A DNA stretch of 64,000 nucleotides from Rhodomicrobium lacus (GTDB lineage: Bacteria; Pseudomonadota; Alphaproteobacteria; Rhizobiales; Rhodomicrobiaceae), in assembly GCF_003992725.1 (NCBI RefSeq), contig NZ_RZNF01000002.1, positions 434,001-498,000 of the forward strand, given 5' to 3'. The notes under the pieces were generated by a model. The model made no database searches, was not told the DNA's origin, and saw only the letters and a program-made list of their open reading frames with translations. Position numbers and translations under genes: made by a program. Positions 43,242 through 51,839 of the stretch are shown piece by piece. Each line of letters starts with the position of its first letter. Positions within the stretch are counted from its first letter, which is position 1.

Positions 43242-43814
43242 TCCGATACTCCCGCCAAGGGTTGCTATGCAGCTTAGGTATAGCGTTGAAGTCGCGATGT
43301 CAATGTGATAGAGACGTGTTGCAAAAAGTATTGAAGGCAGTTGGTGGGCTAGCTTCGCGCGGGATTCCGCAGAAAGAACGAGCCCCAGAGCAAACGGTCA
43401 GACCCGCCGACGTTAGAGTTCGACGGTGGCTGTATGAGGAGAGTGCAAAACTGTCACCGTGAGATTGTAGACACCGGCCGCGCAGGCTATCCTAGGATAC
43501 ATGTCGGAATAAGGTGGAAACCATCTGGCTACACTCCGTACCATGGCCGATTTCTCGCCTAACCCTTTCAGGATCGGGCCAGGAAGCCATCTCTCCATTA
43601 CTCTCGGCCGCCAAGGTCGAGATGGGATCGCATCAAGCCGACGCCGCGCTGTACGCTTTTCAGTTCGCTGGCTAAGGGCTATTCTGGCCGACAAAATTGG
43701 CCACGGGGAAGCGCGTAACGACGAAGAGGTCAAGGTCGGACGCTGCGGAGAGCAAGCGGAAACTCGATGCCAGCATCAACGCCGAAATACAGGTATAAGC
43801 GGGAATGAAGTAAA
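43242..43814. other. Intergenic, 570 bases, no gene seen
   Basis: Open frames on both strands exist but none carries a recognisable motif and base composition is mixed, suggesting old insertion debris. The last 50 bases contain an A/T-rich stretch suitable as promoter for the TIR-like gene. Confidence 0.4.
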
Positions 43815-45068
43815 ATGGCGAAGCGGGTAATCAATGTTTTCTATGCTTGGCAGAGCGATAGGGATCAGAAGGGAAATCGGCACTTCATACGTCGGGCTCT
43901 AGATGATGCAGCGAACCGCATAAATGAGGATAATGCTCTTGGAGTTGGAATTAAAATCGACGCAGATACAGAGGGCGTTGTTGGCACTCCTGCGGTTACT
44001 GAAACGATCCTCGCAAAGATCCGGTCATCCGACATTTTTGTGCCTGATCTCACTTTCGTCGCAAAAACCGATGCCGGCAAGCGAGTTCCCAATCCCAACG
44101 TTATGGTTGAATACGGCTATGCGCTTCGCTCGCTGACGTTCGAGGCTATGATGCCCATTATGAACACGCACTATGGCCCGCCGACCGAACTACCCTTCGA
44201 TCTGGGTCACGTTCGGCATCCCACGCAGTATGAGTTGCCGCCGGGTAGCCCCGATGGAGATCGGCGTGCTGCCCGGACAAAACTCTCTGGAGAGTTAGAA
44301 GGCATTTTGAGGCTAATGGCCCAAAATGCTCTCAACAAGAAGCGCTCAGATGATCCCTTCGCGCCCATAGCGCCAGTGAGGCCACCTGCATTTTTCTTTC
44401 AGCCGGAGGATGTGCTTGTGAACTTCGGCTACCCTGGCGAGCAGGAGATGCGCTTCAAAAGAAGCAGGGCCATCTTTCTGCGGCTTTATCCGACTTATGC
44501 GGATCAGCCTCGGGTTGGCTTGACCCGGGTAATCGAAGTTGCCCAGCAATTGATGCCTCTGCAGCGGCTGATCAGTTCCTCGTGCAATCGTAACGGCTGG
44601 GGAGCCATCAATCTTCAGCCGCACGGTGACGGCATCACGAGCTTTACCCAGATTTTCGAGACGGGCGAGCTCTGGGGAGCAAGCGAAGAGCCATTCCGAA
44701 ATGGGAACCCGCCCTTTCTAGTAGCGATTGATGTCGAAAAGGCCTTCGTGGCGGCTTTGGAGAATTACCGCCTTGTCTATGAGAGAGAACTTAAGTTACG
44801 TCCGCCCTTTACAGTAGAGTTCGGAGCTGTTGGTCTGACCGATCAACTCTTGCTCGTTCCCAGCGTCGAGTTTTCCTCGGGGGATTATGCGGGTCCGATC
44901 CGCAAGGAGTACATTTCCCGGGCGTATTCGGTGGAGAGCTTTGATGCTACTGAATGGACGTCCGTGCTCAGAGAGTTTCTCATTGATTTTTACGACCTAG
45001 CGGCGCGGGACAGGTCGAAGGTTCTCACTGACGACATTGTCGCCGCGCATGAGCTTCCTGCTCGATAG
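43815..45068 (+). CDS. TIR-like (AWQSD-motif) protein, likely defence effector
   Basis: A 417-residue protein. The first ~170 residues look like the TIR-like/nucleotide-binding fold: VINVFYAWQSDRDQKGNRHF (strand 1 and loop), FIRRALDDAANRI, SSDIFVPDLTFVA and VPNPNVMVEYGYALR, where the Glu lies in the position of the TIR catalytic glutamate. A second domain (residues ~200-417) is beta-rich and not recognised. Such proteins occur beside STING/Thoeris-like or stand-alone defence genes and may hydrolyse NAD+ or a derivative when phage is sensed. It is a single gene on the plus strand. Confidence 0.6.
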   Translation: MAKRVINVFYAWQSDRDQKGNRHFIRRALDDAANRINEDNALGVGIKIDADTEGVVGTPAVTETILAKIRSSDIFVPDLTFVAKTDAGKRVPNPNVMVEYGYALRSLTFEAMMPIMNTHYGPPTELPFDLGHVRHPTQYELPPGSPDGDRRAARTKLSGELEGILRLMAQNALNKKRSDDPFAPIAPVRPPAFFFQPEDVLVNFGYPGEQEMRFKRSRAIFLRLYPTYADQPRVGLTRVIEVAQQLMPLQRLISSSCNRNGWGAINLQPHGDGITSFTQIFETGELWGASEEPFRNGNPPFLVAIDVEKAFVAALENYRLVYERELKLRPPFTVEFGAVGLTDQLLLVPSVEFSSGDYAGPIRKEYISRAYSVESFDATEWTSVLREFLIDFYDLAARDRSKVLTDDIVAAHELPAR

Positions 45069-45702
45069 ATTATTAAGAAACATCGCTAAGGTATTCTGCC
45101 GCACCGTAGAATGCCTAGACAAGCGTACTCCAAGCATGCATTGGAATCGTGGAACGCTCGAATAGCCGCATTACCCTTGGCAGCAGAAAAACGGTTTTAC
45201 CAATAAGCTTCGGCTTTCTTCCTTCTGCGACCTTGTTTTGAACGGGATTCAAGCCGGGAGCGGGATCATCTTTGGAAACCGCGTAAGAACGTTCGTCTCG
45301 AAGCAGGTCAGCGGCAAAGGCGAGCAGGTCGGTTTCCCGGCCTGCCTGGTTCTCACGCGTGGCGGTTGAGCCTGCGCCGCACGAAGCACCGATGCAGGTC
45401 GTGTGAGAGGTGGAGATCGCGCCGACCTGCTTCAGCTCCTTGTGGCACTCACGGATGGACAGCCGCGCACGGCGTCCGACACGCGATGTCGATAATCGAC
45501 GCCGTCTTTGCGTGAGAGAGCGCCTCGCCCTCGCTATGCGGCGATTCAAGACACATTTGGGTCGATTCCCGCCGTTCATGTTTTTCGAACTGGCAGCAGA
45601 ACCACAAGAAGCGGAAAAGGACCAGAGTTGCCAGCCAACCAAGAAGATTCAAAAATGGCGATAAGACCCCGGAACGGAGGTCGCTCCGGTTCGCATTTTG
45701 GT
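45069..45702. other. Gap carrying repeat copy A, degenerate phage gene
   Basis: The gap between the TIR-like gene and the secreted operon. Its centre (45322-45463) is a ~140-base copy of a sequence also found at 51655-51796. On the minus strand it reads RLSIRECHKELKQVGAISTS, the remnant of a short HTH-like frame. No intact gene is here. Confidence 0.6.
45322..45463. repeat. Direct repeat A flanking the secreted-protein island
   Basis: About 142 bases almost the same as 51655-51796 (roughly nine in ten bases match by eye), in the same orientation. It begins with an inverted repeat resembling AGCAGGCCGG..CCGGCCTGCT with two changes, which in copy B is the antirepressor terminator. The pair brackets the operon at 45.7-51.2 kb. 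Confidence 0.8.
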
Positions 45703-46764
45703 TTAGTTTTTTAATTTGCTCCAAAGCTCCACGGCTGCCTGCTCCCTAATCTCTGATGCGACCTTATTTGCGGCTGCACTTGCTGCAGCAGGGTCATAAA
45801 CCATCTCGGGCACGGAGGTGCAAAGCTGGCCAAATAGGATGTTTGTGCAATGTTGTCGAATGATAACTTGCGGACCTCCTGATATGTTTACGGACGACCC
45901 AACCTGGTTTACCTGTACTTTGTTTTGAACTGACGCTTTTTTCTCCGTAACTACTTTTTTAATCTGATTCAGGACTATGCTTTGATCGGCTGGGCTCAAA
46001 TCGCTGTCGGCTTGAACACTTGCCGAGTTGCCGACCATCCTAATAGTGACGGGATTGCACATCTGTCCGTTCGAAGGCACCTTATATTTCAGCATCAAAT
46101 TTCGAAGAATACTCCCTTTCATCATGAAGCTATAGCCGCTGTACGTCATATGCTTAGCTTTCATGATGCCGACGACGTTGAAATCAACGATGATAGGTCC
46201 ACCACTTTCGCCATGTTCCACCGGTGTTGGCGTTAATAACACAAGCGGTTTCCATTCTTCGCCATCTAGGCCTATCACGACCTCCTTTGGGACGGGATCC
46301 TGGAGCCCCCCTGGAATCCCGATCCGAAAACCGTCGATGTCAAAAACGTCTGACATTAAAGTAACAAAGCACATCGGACTCTGAAACGGTTCCTCAACGC
46401 TCAGCAGGGCGACATCATTGGCTGACTCGATAAGCTTTGCCACGCGCTCAACGTTATTGCGTCTGGACCTTAAAACAATTGTTAGTTCACCGCATCCGGG
46501 ATCGAGTTCAAATACATGTCCTGCAGACGCAACAAAGGATGATGAAACAAGGAAACCGGTGCCTTCTGAGAGACAAAGGTTTTTCCCATCCCTTATCACC
46601 GGTATCTTGCTGCTCACGTCAATTTTGACAATCGCGTTTCGAAACGACGTTTCAACGATCCGTTTCAAGCTGTCCGCATATGCAGCGCTGCGCGATTCCG
46701 TCGTCAGAGCAACCAGAAGACAACAACTTGAAAGCCAAAATCGCGCCCGCATGATGCGCCTCAT
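45703..46764 (-). CDS. Exported trypsin-like serine protease (island gene 6)
   Basis: A 353-residue protein with an N-terminal signal (residues ~7-31, SSCCLLVALTTESRSAAYA). Protease domain: His in ASAGHVFEL, Asp in SANDVALLSVEEP, Ser in EHGESGGPIIVD, the chymotrypsin triad in order. The remaining ~120 residues have a coiled or beta tail with many Val and Lys (KASVQNKVQVNQVGS) and Cys pairs. Secreted, probably active outside the cytoplasm. Start overlaps the stop of the CHAP gene by four bases, so the two are translated together. Confidence 0.88.
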   Translation of the reverse strand: MRRIMRARFWLSSCCLLVALTTESRSAAYADSLKRIVETSFRNAIVKIDVSSKIPVIRDGKNLCLSEGTGFLVSSSFVASAGHVFELDPGCGELTIVLRSRRNNVERVAKLIESANDVALLSVEEPFQSPMCFVTLMSDVFDIDGFRIGIPGGLQDPVPKEVVIGLDGEEWKPLVLLTPTPVEHGESGGPIIVDFNVVGIMKAKHMTYSGYSFMMKGSILRNLMLKYKVPSNGQMCNPVTIRMVGNSASVQADSDLSPADQSIVLNQIKKVVTEKKASVQNKVQVNQVGSSVNISGGPQVIIRQHCTNILFGQLCTSVPEMVYDPAAASAAANKVASEIREQAAVELWSKLKN

Positions 46765-47591
46765 TTCGCACTTACAAATTTCATAAAGTTGCTGCCGGGG
46801 CTTGTGCGCCTTTCAGCAACGGTAATTGCCCCGCTGCTGCCTGGATCGCTTTGATTTCCGCCAAGCACACGCACCCAACCCGCCTTTGGTATGCTGAGGA
46901 AGAATGTGACGTGGCCCTGACCTTGACAAGCAGCCGTCAGACTATCGGTCCCCGCATTCTTAAAGACGACAATGTCCCCACGCTTTGGCGAACTTGTTCC
47001 GGCCCAGCATCGGAATGAGCCCGAGCTGGCACTATTGGTGCTGAATTTGCGCAGGTTCTCGTCAGGAAATCTCGTTCCGCTAACAGAGTAATATCCCGGC
47101 GATGCACCGATCTCGTCGGGCGTCGTAGCGTGCGAACGGAGCAGGCACCAGTTCACAAAAGCGGCACACCATGCGGTTGTGTCGCCTTGAGGCTTTGTTA
47201 GCGTCGCGGAGAAAAAGTGACAAATTAGAGGATTAGCCCTAACAGGCCATTCTCGAACCAAAGGTCGGTACTCAGCGCCGTATGCCCCTGCACCAACCGC
47301 TAGGAAATATTGCGCAACGTCGATGGGAGCCACGCCAAAAGGAGATTGCAGTAGTATTTCGTAAGCTTTGCTCTTTTCGTCATCACTGGGTTCTGTCGTG
47401 CCAATAGGCGCAGTTTCGGCATAGGGCGCTGGCGGCTCATTAGCCTGCGAAGCGAGGTCGGCGGGTAGGGGGGGAAGTTCGCTGATCCTTAAACTATCCG
47501 GAGTTGTAGGGGTTTGAGCGAAGCTCGTTGTCTGGATCAAAGCCAAAGATGAAATAGCGGAAACGAGCATATCCCTGCGATTTATTCTCAT
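46761..47591 (-). CDS. Tat-type exported CHAP/TIGR02594 peptidase (island gene 5)
   Basis: A 276-residue protein with a Tat-like signal (INRRDMLVSAISSLALIQ). The C-terminal ~140 residues match the TIGR02594 group of NlpC/P60-CHAP peptidases: TTAWCAAFVNWCLL with the catalytic Cys, KRGDIVVF, QGHVTFFLS with the catalytic His and RVLGGNQSDPG. Members cut peptidoglycan stem peptides. The first ~100 mature residues are Pro-rich. Secretion and the neighbour lysozyme point to attack on cell walls. Confidence 0.82.
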   Translation of the reverse strand: MRINRRDMLVSAISSLALIQTTSFAQTPTTPDSLRISELPPLPADLASQANEPPAPYAETAPIGTTEPSDDEKSKAYEILLQSPFGVAPIDVAQYFLAVGAGAYGAEYRPLVREWPVRANPLICHFFSATLTKPQGDTTAWCAAFVNWCLLRSHATTPDEIGASPGYYSVSGTRFPDENLRKFSTNSASSGSFRCWAGTSSPKRGDIVVFKNAGTDSLTAACQGQGHVTFFLSIPKAGWVRVLGGNQSDPGSSGAITVAERRTSPGSNFMKFVSAK

Positions 47592-47647
47592 TTAAACCTC
47601 TCTCGAACATGCGAGGAAGAAAACAGTGACAGATTTTCCTGACTAGA

Positions 47648-48205
47648 CTATACAACCGTAAACTCCAACACCTTGCTGGCCACACGACCTTTACTATCAG
47701 CTACTTTAAGAGTTACGCTATGATGCCCTTGCGGAAGTTTTGCGTTGGTAGCCCTCAGACCTTCTGGTGTTAATTTGGCATGTGCGAGCACTCTTTGTGT
47801 AATGTCGATCTCGAGCCATCCATAAGTTATTCTAATTGATGATGGTATAATAGTAGCGCCATCTTCGGCTTGAAATTCTATCTCGATGGTTACGGGGGAC
47901 TTTATAGGCTTACTTGCATCCGGTTGATTCACCTTTATAGTTGGTGCCCCGATAGGAGGTTTCGGGTAAAATTCCGGAGGATGAACGCCTTGGTCGCGAA
48001 CGATTTCTTCCTCGGTAATCAGTGACCAGTCAGAAGTTGATGAGTCAGATGCGGGACTTGAAACTACGCGAGCCTGTGGCTGCGATGTCAATCCAGCCTC
48101 GCTCGTGATACAAGCAGGCTCGCAGGGCGCGGCGGTGGTGTCGTAACGCAAAAACAGCACACCTGCGCACACCGCAGAAATACATAGAAATGGAAGCTTG
48201 ATCAT
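47648..48205 (-). CDS. Exported Ig-like beta-sandwich protein (island gene 4)
   Basis: A 185-residue protein starting MIKLPFLCISAVCAGVLF, a single signal/anchor segment, then a low-complexity Ser/Pro stretch and a C-terminal Ig/FN3-like domain (SPVTIEIEFQAEDGATI; HHSVTLKVADSKGRVASKV then LEFTVV). The ATG at 48205 has GGGA upstream; an alternative GTG at 48238 would add 11 residues. Probably a periplasmic or cell-surface binding domain. No catalytic motif. Confidence 0.65.
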   Translation of the reverse strand: MIKLPFLCISAVCAGVLFLRYDTTAAPCEPACITSEAGLTSQPQARVVSSPASDSSTSDWSLITEEEIVRDQGVHPPEFYPKPPIGAPTIKVNQPDASKPIKSPVTIEIEFQAEDGATIIPSSIRITYGWLEIDITQRVLAHAKLTPEGLRATNAKLPQGHHSVTLKVADSKGRVASKVLEFTVV

Positions 48206-48261
48206 TCGATGGTATCCCATTGAAGCCGATCTCGGCACCCAAGAGCGCGATGTTTATTACC

Positions 48262-49251
48262 CTATTCAACGGTTATGATGCCGTCATGACCGTTTTGCCC
48301 CTCCTTACCGGGACTTCCTGGTTCTCCCGAAGAACCCGTAGCCCCAGCGATGCCTCCTCTGCAAAAAGTGCTTCCACTGCCGCCTTGTCCCCCCAGGCCG
48401 CCATCCCCACCTGGCCCGGCTTCACCACCCTTGCCGCCCTTTCCGCCGGGTGCCTCAAAGTCAATCTGCATTCGCTGGTTGATTATAGGCCCTCTCAAGA
48501 CAAGACGCCCGCCATCGCCCCCAGCGCCCCCGTTGCCACCTTGTCCTCCCGACCCTCCACGCCCACCAGGACCTCCGTTGCCCCCGCCATGTGCGCAGTC
48601 GAATAAATGGTCCGCGGCATTCTCGCCACGCGGTCCAGGTGCACCTCTCGGGCCCTGCATGCCTTTTCCACCGATTTGTCCGTTCTGACCGCGCAGTGAC
48701 ACGTGCAAAATACCATTATCCTTGATGAAACTTTGCAGAACAAGAGTTCCCGCTAGTAAGCCCGATGCCCCATTGTTCCCGACGGAAGCCTGGTTAGTTG
48801 GCTGTTGAGCAGGCTCGAAAGAGAGTAAGTGGCCTCCATCGGAAATCAACGTTAGGGCGTTGATTTCAACATCGACGCCGTTAGTAACAATTCGCGCACC
48901 CCGTTTGAGCTCAAGCTTATTAAACATAAAAGCCTTGCTTCCTCCTTGGGCAGGCGGTGTAAAGCGTAAGGTCATACCATCAAGTGTCAATGAGGGCTGC
49001 GTCCGGAGAAATTCTTCACGCTGCTCCTCACTGGCACTTGGCGCAAGTCTCTTCTCAATCCCTGACGGCAGACTCGTGTCTGTAAGATCCTGGGTGAATA
49101 CGTAACTAGCTGGCTCCGCATAGGCATCCAGCAAGGGGTTGAGTAACAAGACAGCTCCGACACGCAAGGCGGTGCTCCCTGCGTGTAATGTCATGCCCAC
49201 ATTACGGAGGTATCGCAAAAACGAGTCTACCTGACCCCTATGCTCGACCAT
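48262..49251 (-). CDS. Exported collagen-like Gly-rich protein (island gene 3)
   Basis: A protein of up to 329 residues. A hydrophobic export segment lies near residues 20-45 (STALRVGAVLLLNPLLDAYA). Residues ~195-325 are Gly-X-X runs (GPRGAPGPRGENA; GGRGGSGGQGGNGG; GGKGGKGGEAGPGG; GEPGSPGKEGQNG), interrupted once by a beta-like loop (RLVLRGPIINQRMQIDFE). This is a collagen-type triple helix or a related Gly-rich fibre, used by bacteria and phages for surface attachment. The start may be 49194 instead of 49251. Its 5' end overlaps the protease gene by 25 bases. Confidence 0.8.
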   Translation of the reverse strand: MVEHRGQVDSFLRYLRNVGMTLHAGSTALRVGAVLLLNPLLDAYAEPASYVFTQDLTDTSLPSGIEKRLAPSASEEQREEFLRTQPSLTLDGMTLRFTPPAQGGSKAFMFNKLELKRGARIVTNGVDVEINALTLISDGGHLLSFEPAQQPTNQASVGNNGASGLLAGTLVLQSFIKDNGILHVSLRGQNGQIGGKGMQGPRGAPGPRGENAADHLFDCAHGGGNGGPGGRGGSGGQGGNGGAGGDGGRLVLRGPIINQRMQIDFEAPGGKGGKGGEAGPGGDGGLGGQGGSGSTFCRGGIAGATGSSGEPGSPGKEGQNGHDGIITVE

Positions 49252-50312
49252 GATGGCGCATTTCCCTGCTTGAGTTTCACAGATTTTTGGTCAGGCGAAA
49301 TCTTGTAAATAACATCCTGTGTGGGATCCCAAAGCTGTATTTCATTAGATTGAGCAGCGCTACTTTGAATTTTTAGGTCGACACGTCTTGAATTGTCGCC
49401 ACTGCCGACTGTGCGAAACCAGCCATTAGGGTCGTTTGCAATAATATCACCGGTAGCGAGTTTGATTAGCTTTGTTGCCTCCACAGGTCTCGGTGAAATG
49501 GAGGCTGTGAACCCATCCATGGCCCTCCCATGCTGCGCTAATGCCGTGCGGAGGAGGCTACTTCGCTGCAAAATCGAGACTAGGCGGACACCTTGGTTAG
49601 TGCCTCCGGTAGGTCCGAAGCCACCGCCCGTATGGATCCCAATTAGCCGAAAACTAAAATCAAAGAAAGGTGCGCCAGAACTGCTTTGAGCCGTTTGGCA
49701 TAGATGGTTGAAATTCACATTGCTCAGCGCTGGATCCGCTGCATGGCAGTCCTTCCGAGTCAACCTGAGCGGCAGACTAGAAGGAAAATGAATCACGTAA
49801 AGCTCATCCTTAGGATCTGGATCAGCCCCCCCGTTTGGGACCCATCGATTTTCAAGAGATACCGGCGTTTTTGTCTTTAGAAGCATATAGTCAAGTTCAC
49901 CCTCACCAATTTCGGCCGGCTCGGTCTCCAACTCGACATCTAAACCTCTGGCAGGCTTCGTATAATCCAAAGTGAAGGTAACGTTCCTCGCATAATAACG
50001 TTCAAGCTCCCCCGTTCCAGGAATACTGCGATAGAGACAGTGACGTGCTGTAAGGACAAGGGTTGGCGATATCAGCAGGCCCGAACAGCTAATGTAGCTA
50101 CCATTCACCAAGTCGAACGCTATGATTCCAACAGAACTCGCTGCCCTTCGAAACGGGTCGCGCGGACCCATGTTATTAATTTGCTCGTAGTTGTCTATGG
50201 GTTGAGAAGAAGACGACTCCAGGGAGTGGGTATCGACAGGCTCTGAAAAGGCCGAACTAACGTATACACAGTTCAATAAGAAAATGAACGCACATAGATG
50301 AACTAAAGCCAT
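49227..50312 (-). CDS. Exported trypsin/V8-like serine protease (island gene 2)
   Basis: A 361-residue protease with a Sec signal (residues ~1-23). Triad in order: His in VLTARHCLYRS, Asp in GELDYMLLKTKTP, Ser in TAQSSSGAPFFD. The style (short, glutamyl-endopeptidase/V8-like, SGAP) differs from the other protease of the island (SGGP), so the two probably have different targets. The ~100 residues after the protease domain are beta-rich and may bind a partner. Its gene is 15 bases after the lysozyme gene. Confidence 0.88.
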   Translation of the reverse strand: MALVHLCAFIFLLNCVYVSSAFSEPVDTHSLESSSSQPIDNYEQINNMGPRDPFRRAASSVGIIAFDLVNGSYISCSGLLISPTLVLTARHCLYRSIPGTGELERYYARNVTFTLDYTKPARGLDVELETEPAEIGEGELDYMLLKTKTPVSLENRWVPNGGADPDPKDELYVIHFPSSLPLRLTRKDCHAADPALSNVNFNHLCQTAQSSSGAPFFDFSFRLIGIHTGGGFGPTGGTNQGVRLVSILQRSSLLRTALAQHGRAMDGFTASISPRPVEATKLIKLATGDIIANDPNGWFRTVGSGDNSRRVDLKIQSSAAQSNEIQLWDPTQDVIYKISPDQKSVKLKQGNAPSWSSIGVR

Positions 50313-50326
50313 AGTCAGCTCGCGAT

Positions 50327-51214
50327 TTACTGATGTTCAAGTCCAATTTCGAAGAGAGAAGCTTCAGCATCTCTTCTTGTTAATAAGCCGCGCATGTCAG
50401 GTACACCCTCCCAGATGCGCTTCATAGATCTGATTTCGGCTGGTATAGCACTAAGGTTCTTTTCCGTCATCATCCTCTTAATATTACGCATTTCACGGTA
50501 ACGCCCCTCGGTATCCTTGGCTTCCGATATGCCGAAAGAGGGCCCGCGATTGTAAACGAGGGAGACAAGCGCACCCAGGCTGTCTGGGCTGAGCATTCTC
50601 GTATTAGGAAGTGCCGCTTCAGTCATGCCTACGTAGCGAGGTTGCCCTTCATTGACGTACTGGTTGCGGGCGGGCTCCCAGTCGATCGAGATATCCTGTA
50701 GATTTTGGGCAAGCGAAGCGGCTACACTCCCTGTATTGCCGCATGCTTCCGCAAGCTTCTCTATTTGAGCTTCGGGAATATAACCCTTCCAGTCCTCGCC
50801 TAATTCGTAAACAGTAACGTAACCTACATCGTAACCGATGCCGATTGTTACGCCGGATTTTCCTTTGGGCCAAGTCGGCCTACGATAGTTTTGCAGGTAT
50901 TTCTTTTTACTAGATACCTCGGAGGCGATAATCAGCCTACTCGCCCGCTCAGAGATCGGTGTGCGGGACTTCGGGATGCGTAAGGGCGCGCGTTCCAGGC
51001 CATACTCGATAATGCGGTCAAGCTCATCGCGCGCTCGATTGGAAATGGACAGACTGGGATCAGTTTCAAGATTTCCCAGATAACCCTCGAACAGTTGCGC
51101 TGAGGTCTGAGCGGTACTGAACGTGATTGGTAGGCAGGCAGTGGCTGCCAACGCGAGTGTATCGCGGAGAAAAGCTCGACGCACGAACGCATCAGGAAAG
51201 GTTAGGTTACGCAT
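50327..51214 (-). CDS. Exported pesticin-like lysozyme (island gene 1)
   Basis: A 295-residue protein with a twin-arginine style signal (VRRAFLRDTLALAATACLPI). The centre looks like a T4-lysozyme/pesticin fold: IASEVSSKKKYLQNYRRPTW with a candidate catalytic Glu, GKSGVTIGIGYDVGYV, DWKGYI and LSPDSLGALVSLVYNRGPSF. The tail SMKRIWEGVPDMRGLLTRRD is also typical of this group. Such muramidases cut glycan strands. It is the first gene of the six-gene operon, all of whose members carry export signals. An N-terminal helical part precedes the enzyme. Confidence 0.78.
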   Translation of the reverse strand: MRNLTFPDAFVRRAFLRDTLALAATACLPITFSTAQTSAQLFEGYLGNLETDPSLSISNRARDELDRIIEYGLERAPLRIPKSRTPISERASRLIIASEVSSKKKYLQNYRRPTWPKGKSGVTIGIGYDVGYVTVYELGEDWKGYIPEAQIEKLAEACGNTGSVAASLAQNLQDISIDWEPARNQYVNEGQPRYVGMTEAALPNTRMLSPDSLGALVSLVYNRGPSFGISEAKDTEGRYREMRNIKRMMTEKNLSAIPAEIRSMKRIWEGVPDMRGLLTRRDAEASLFEIGLEHQ

Positions 51215-51654
51215 TGGACCACCAACTTAATTTGTAAGCAGATAGAAATGCGAGCGCTTAGATGCCAAGCAACAAAGTGGTGTTTTGATAGAAGATAACG
51301 AACTTAAATACAAAACACAAATCACCGTCTTGTGAGTATTTGCGAATAGGAAAACGAACGGAACACAGCGGAGCTCAGGTTGCATTGGTGCAGGCGGTAA
51401 GCCTGCGGTGACGCCGTTGTCACCCAGTCGATGTGATGCAACAAGTGTACTTCAACACGCAGCCGCTGAATAGGTTCCGGCCGAGTTACGCCGACACGAA
51501 CATTCACAAAAGGAAAATGGCGGCTCTTCTTCCAACCGCGGTATTGATATCTGCATACTGGTCTGCGCAAGGCCTTTTGCTGCCTTGTCTTAAAAGAGCT
51601 CCGATTGGACTCGCTTGAAAGCGTCGTCTCGTCCCGTGTCCGCGTCAAAGGGAA

Positions 51655-51796
51655 GAGCAGGCCGGTTTCCCGGCCTGCTGGTTCTCACGCGTGGCGGTTG
51701 AGCCTGTGGCGCACGAAGCACCGATGCAGCGTCATGTGCGGGGTGGAGATCGCGCCGGCCTGCTTCAGCACTTTGTGGCACTCCCGGATGGACAGC
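51655..51796. repeat. Direct repeat B flanking the secreted-protein island
   Basis: Same orientation as, and nearly identical to, 45322-45463. It includes the terminator hairpin at 51656-51679 and the tail of a small HTH-like frame on the minus strand. The pair could support homologous excision or gain of the enclosed operon. Confidence 0.8.
51656..51679 (-). terminator. Hairpin downstream of antirepressor
   Basis: Perfect 10-base arms AGCAGGCCGG and CCGGCCTGCT around TTTC. Read leftward from the antirepressor it is followed by a T/C-rich stretch, as in a rho-independent terminator. Confidence 0.7.
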
Positions 51797-51839
51797 CCTT
51801 GTCTACGCAGGGCCACCGCCAGTTCCTCTTGCTCGGGCG

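Larger units (their letters stand above)
51215..51839. other. Gap between secreted operon and antirepressor
   Basis: The left half (51215-51600) has no gene; it should hold the promoter of the secreted operon (leftward). The right half carries repeat copy B and, on the minus strand, a frame without a start codon reading TPEQEELAVALRRQGLSIRE then CHKVLKQAGAISTPHMTLHR. This looks like a short HTH-type protein that now lacks its own start; copy A is a further decayed version. Confidence 0.55.

Noticed and set aside
48350-48688. Pro-rich plus-strand frame over the collagen-like gene
   Set aside because: Antisense reading of Gly-rich codons gives Pro; not a real gene.
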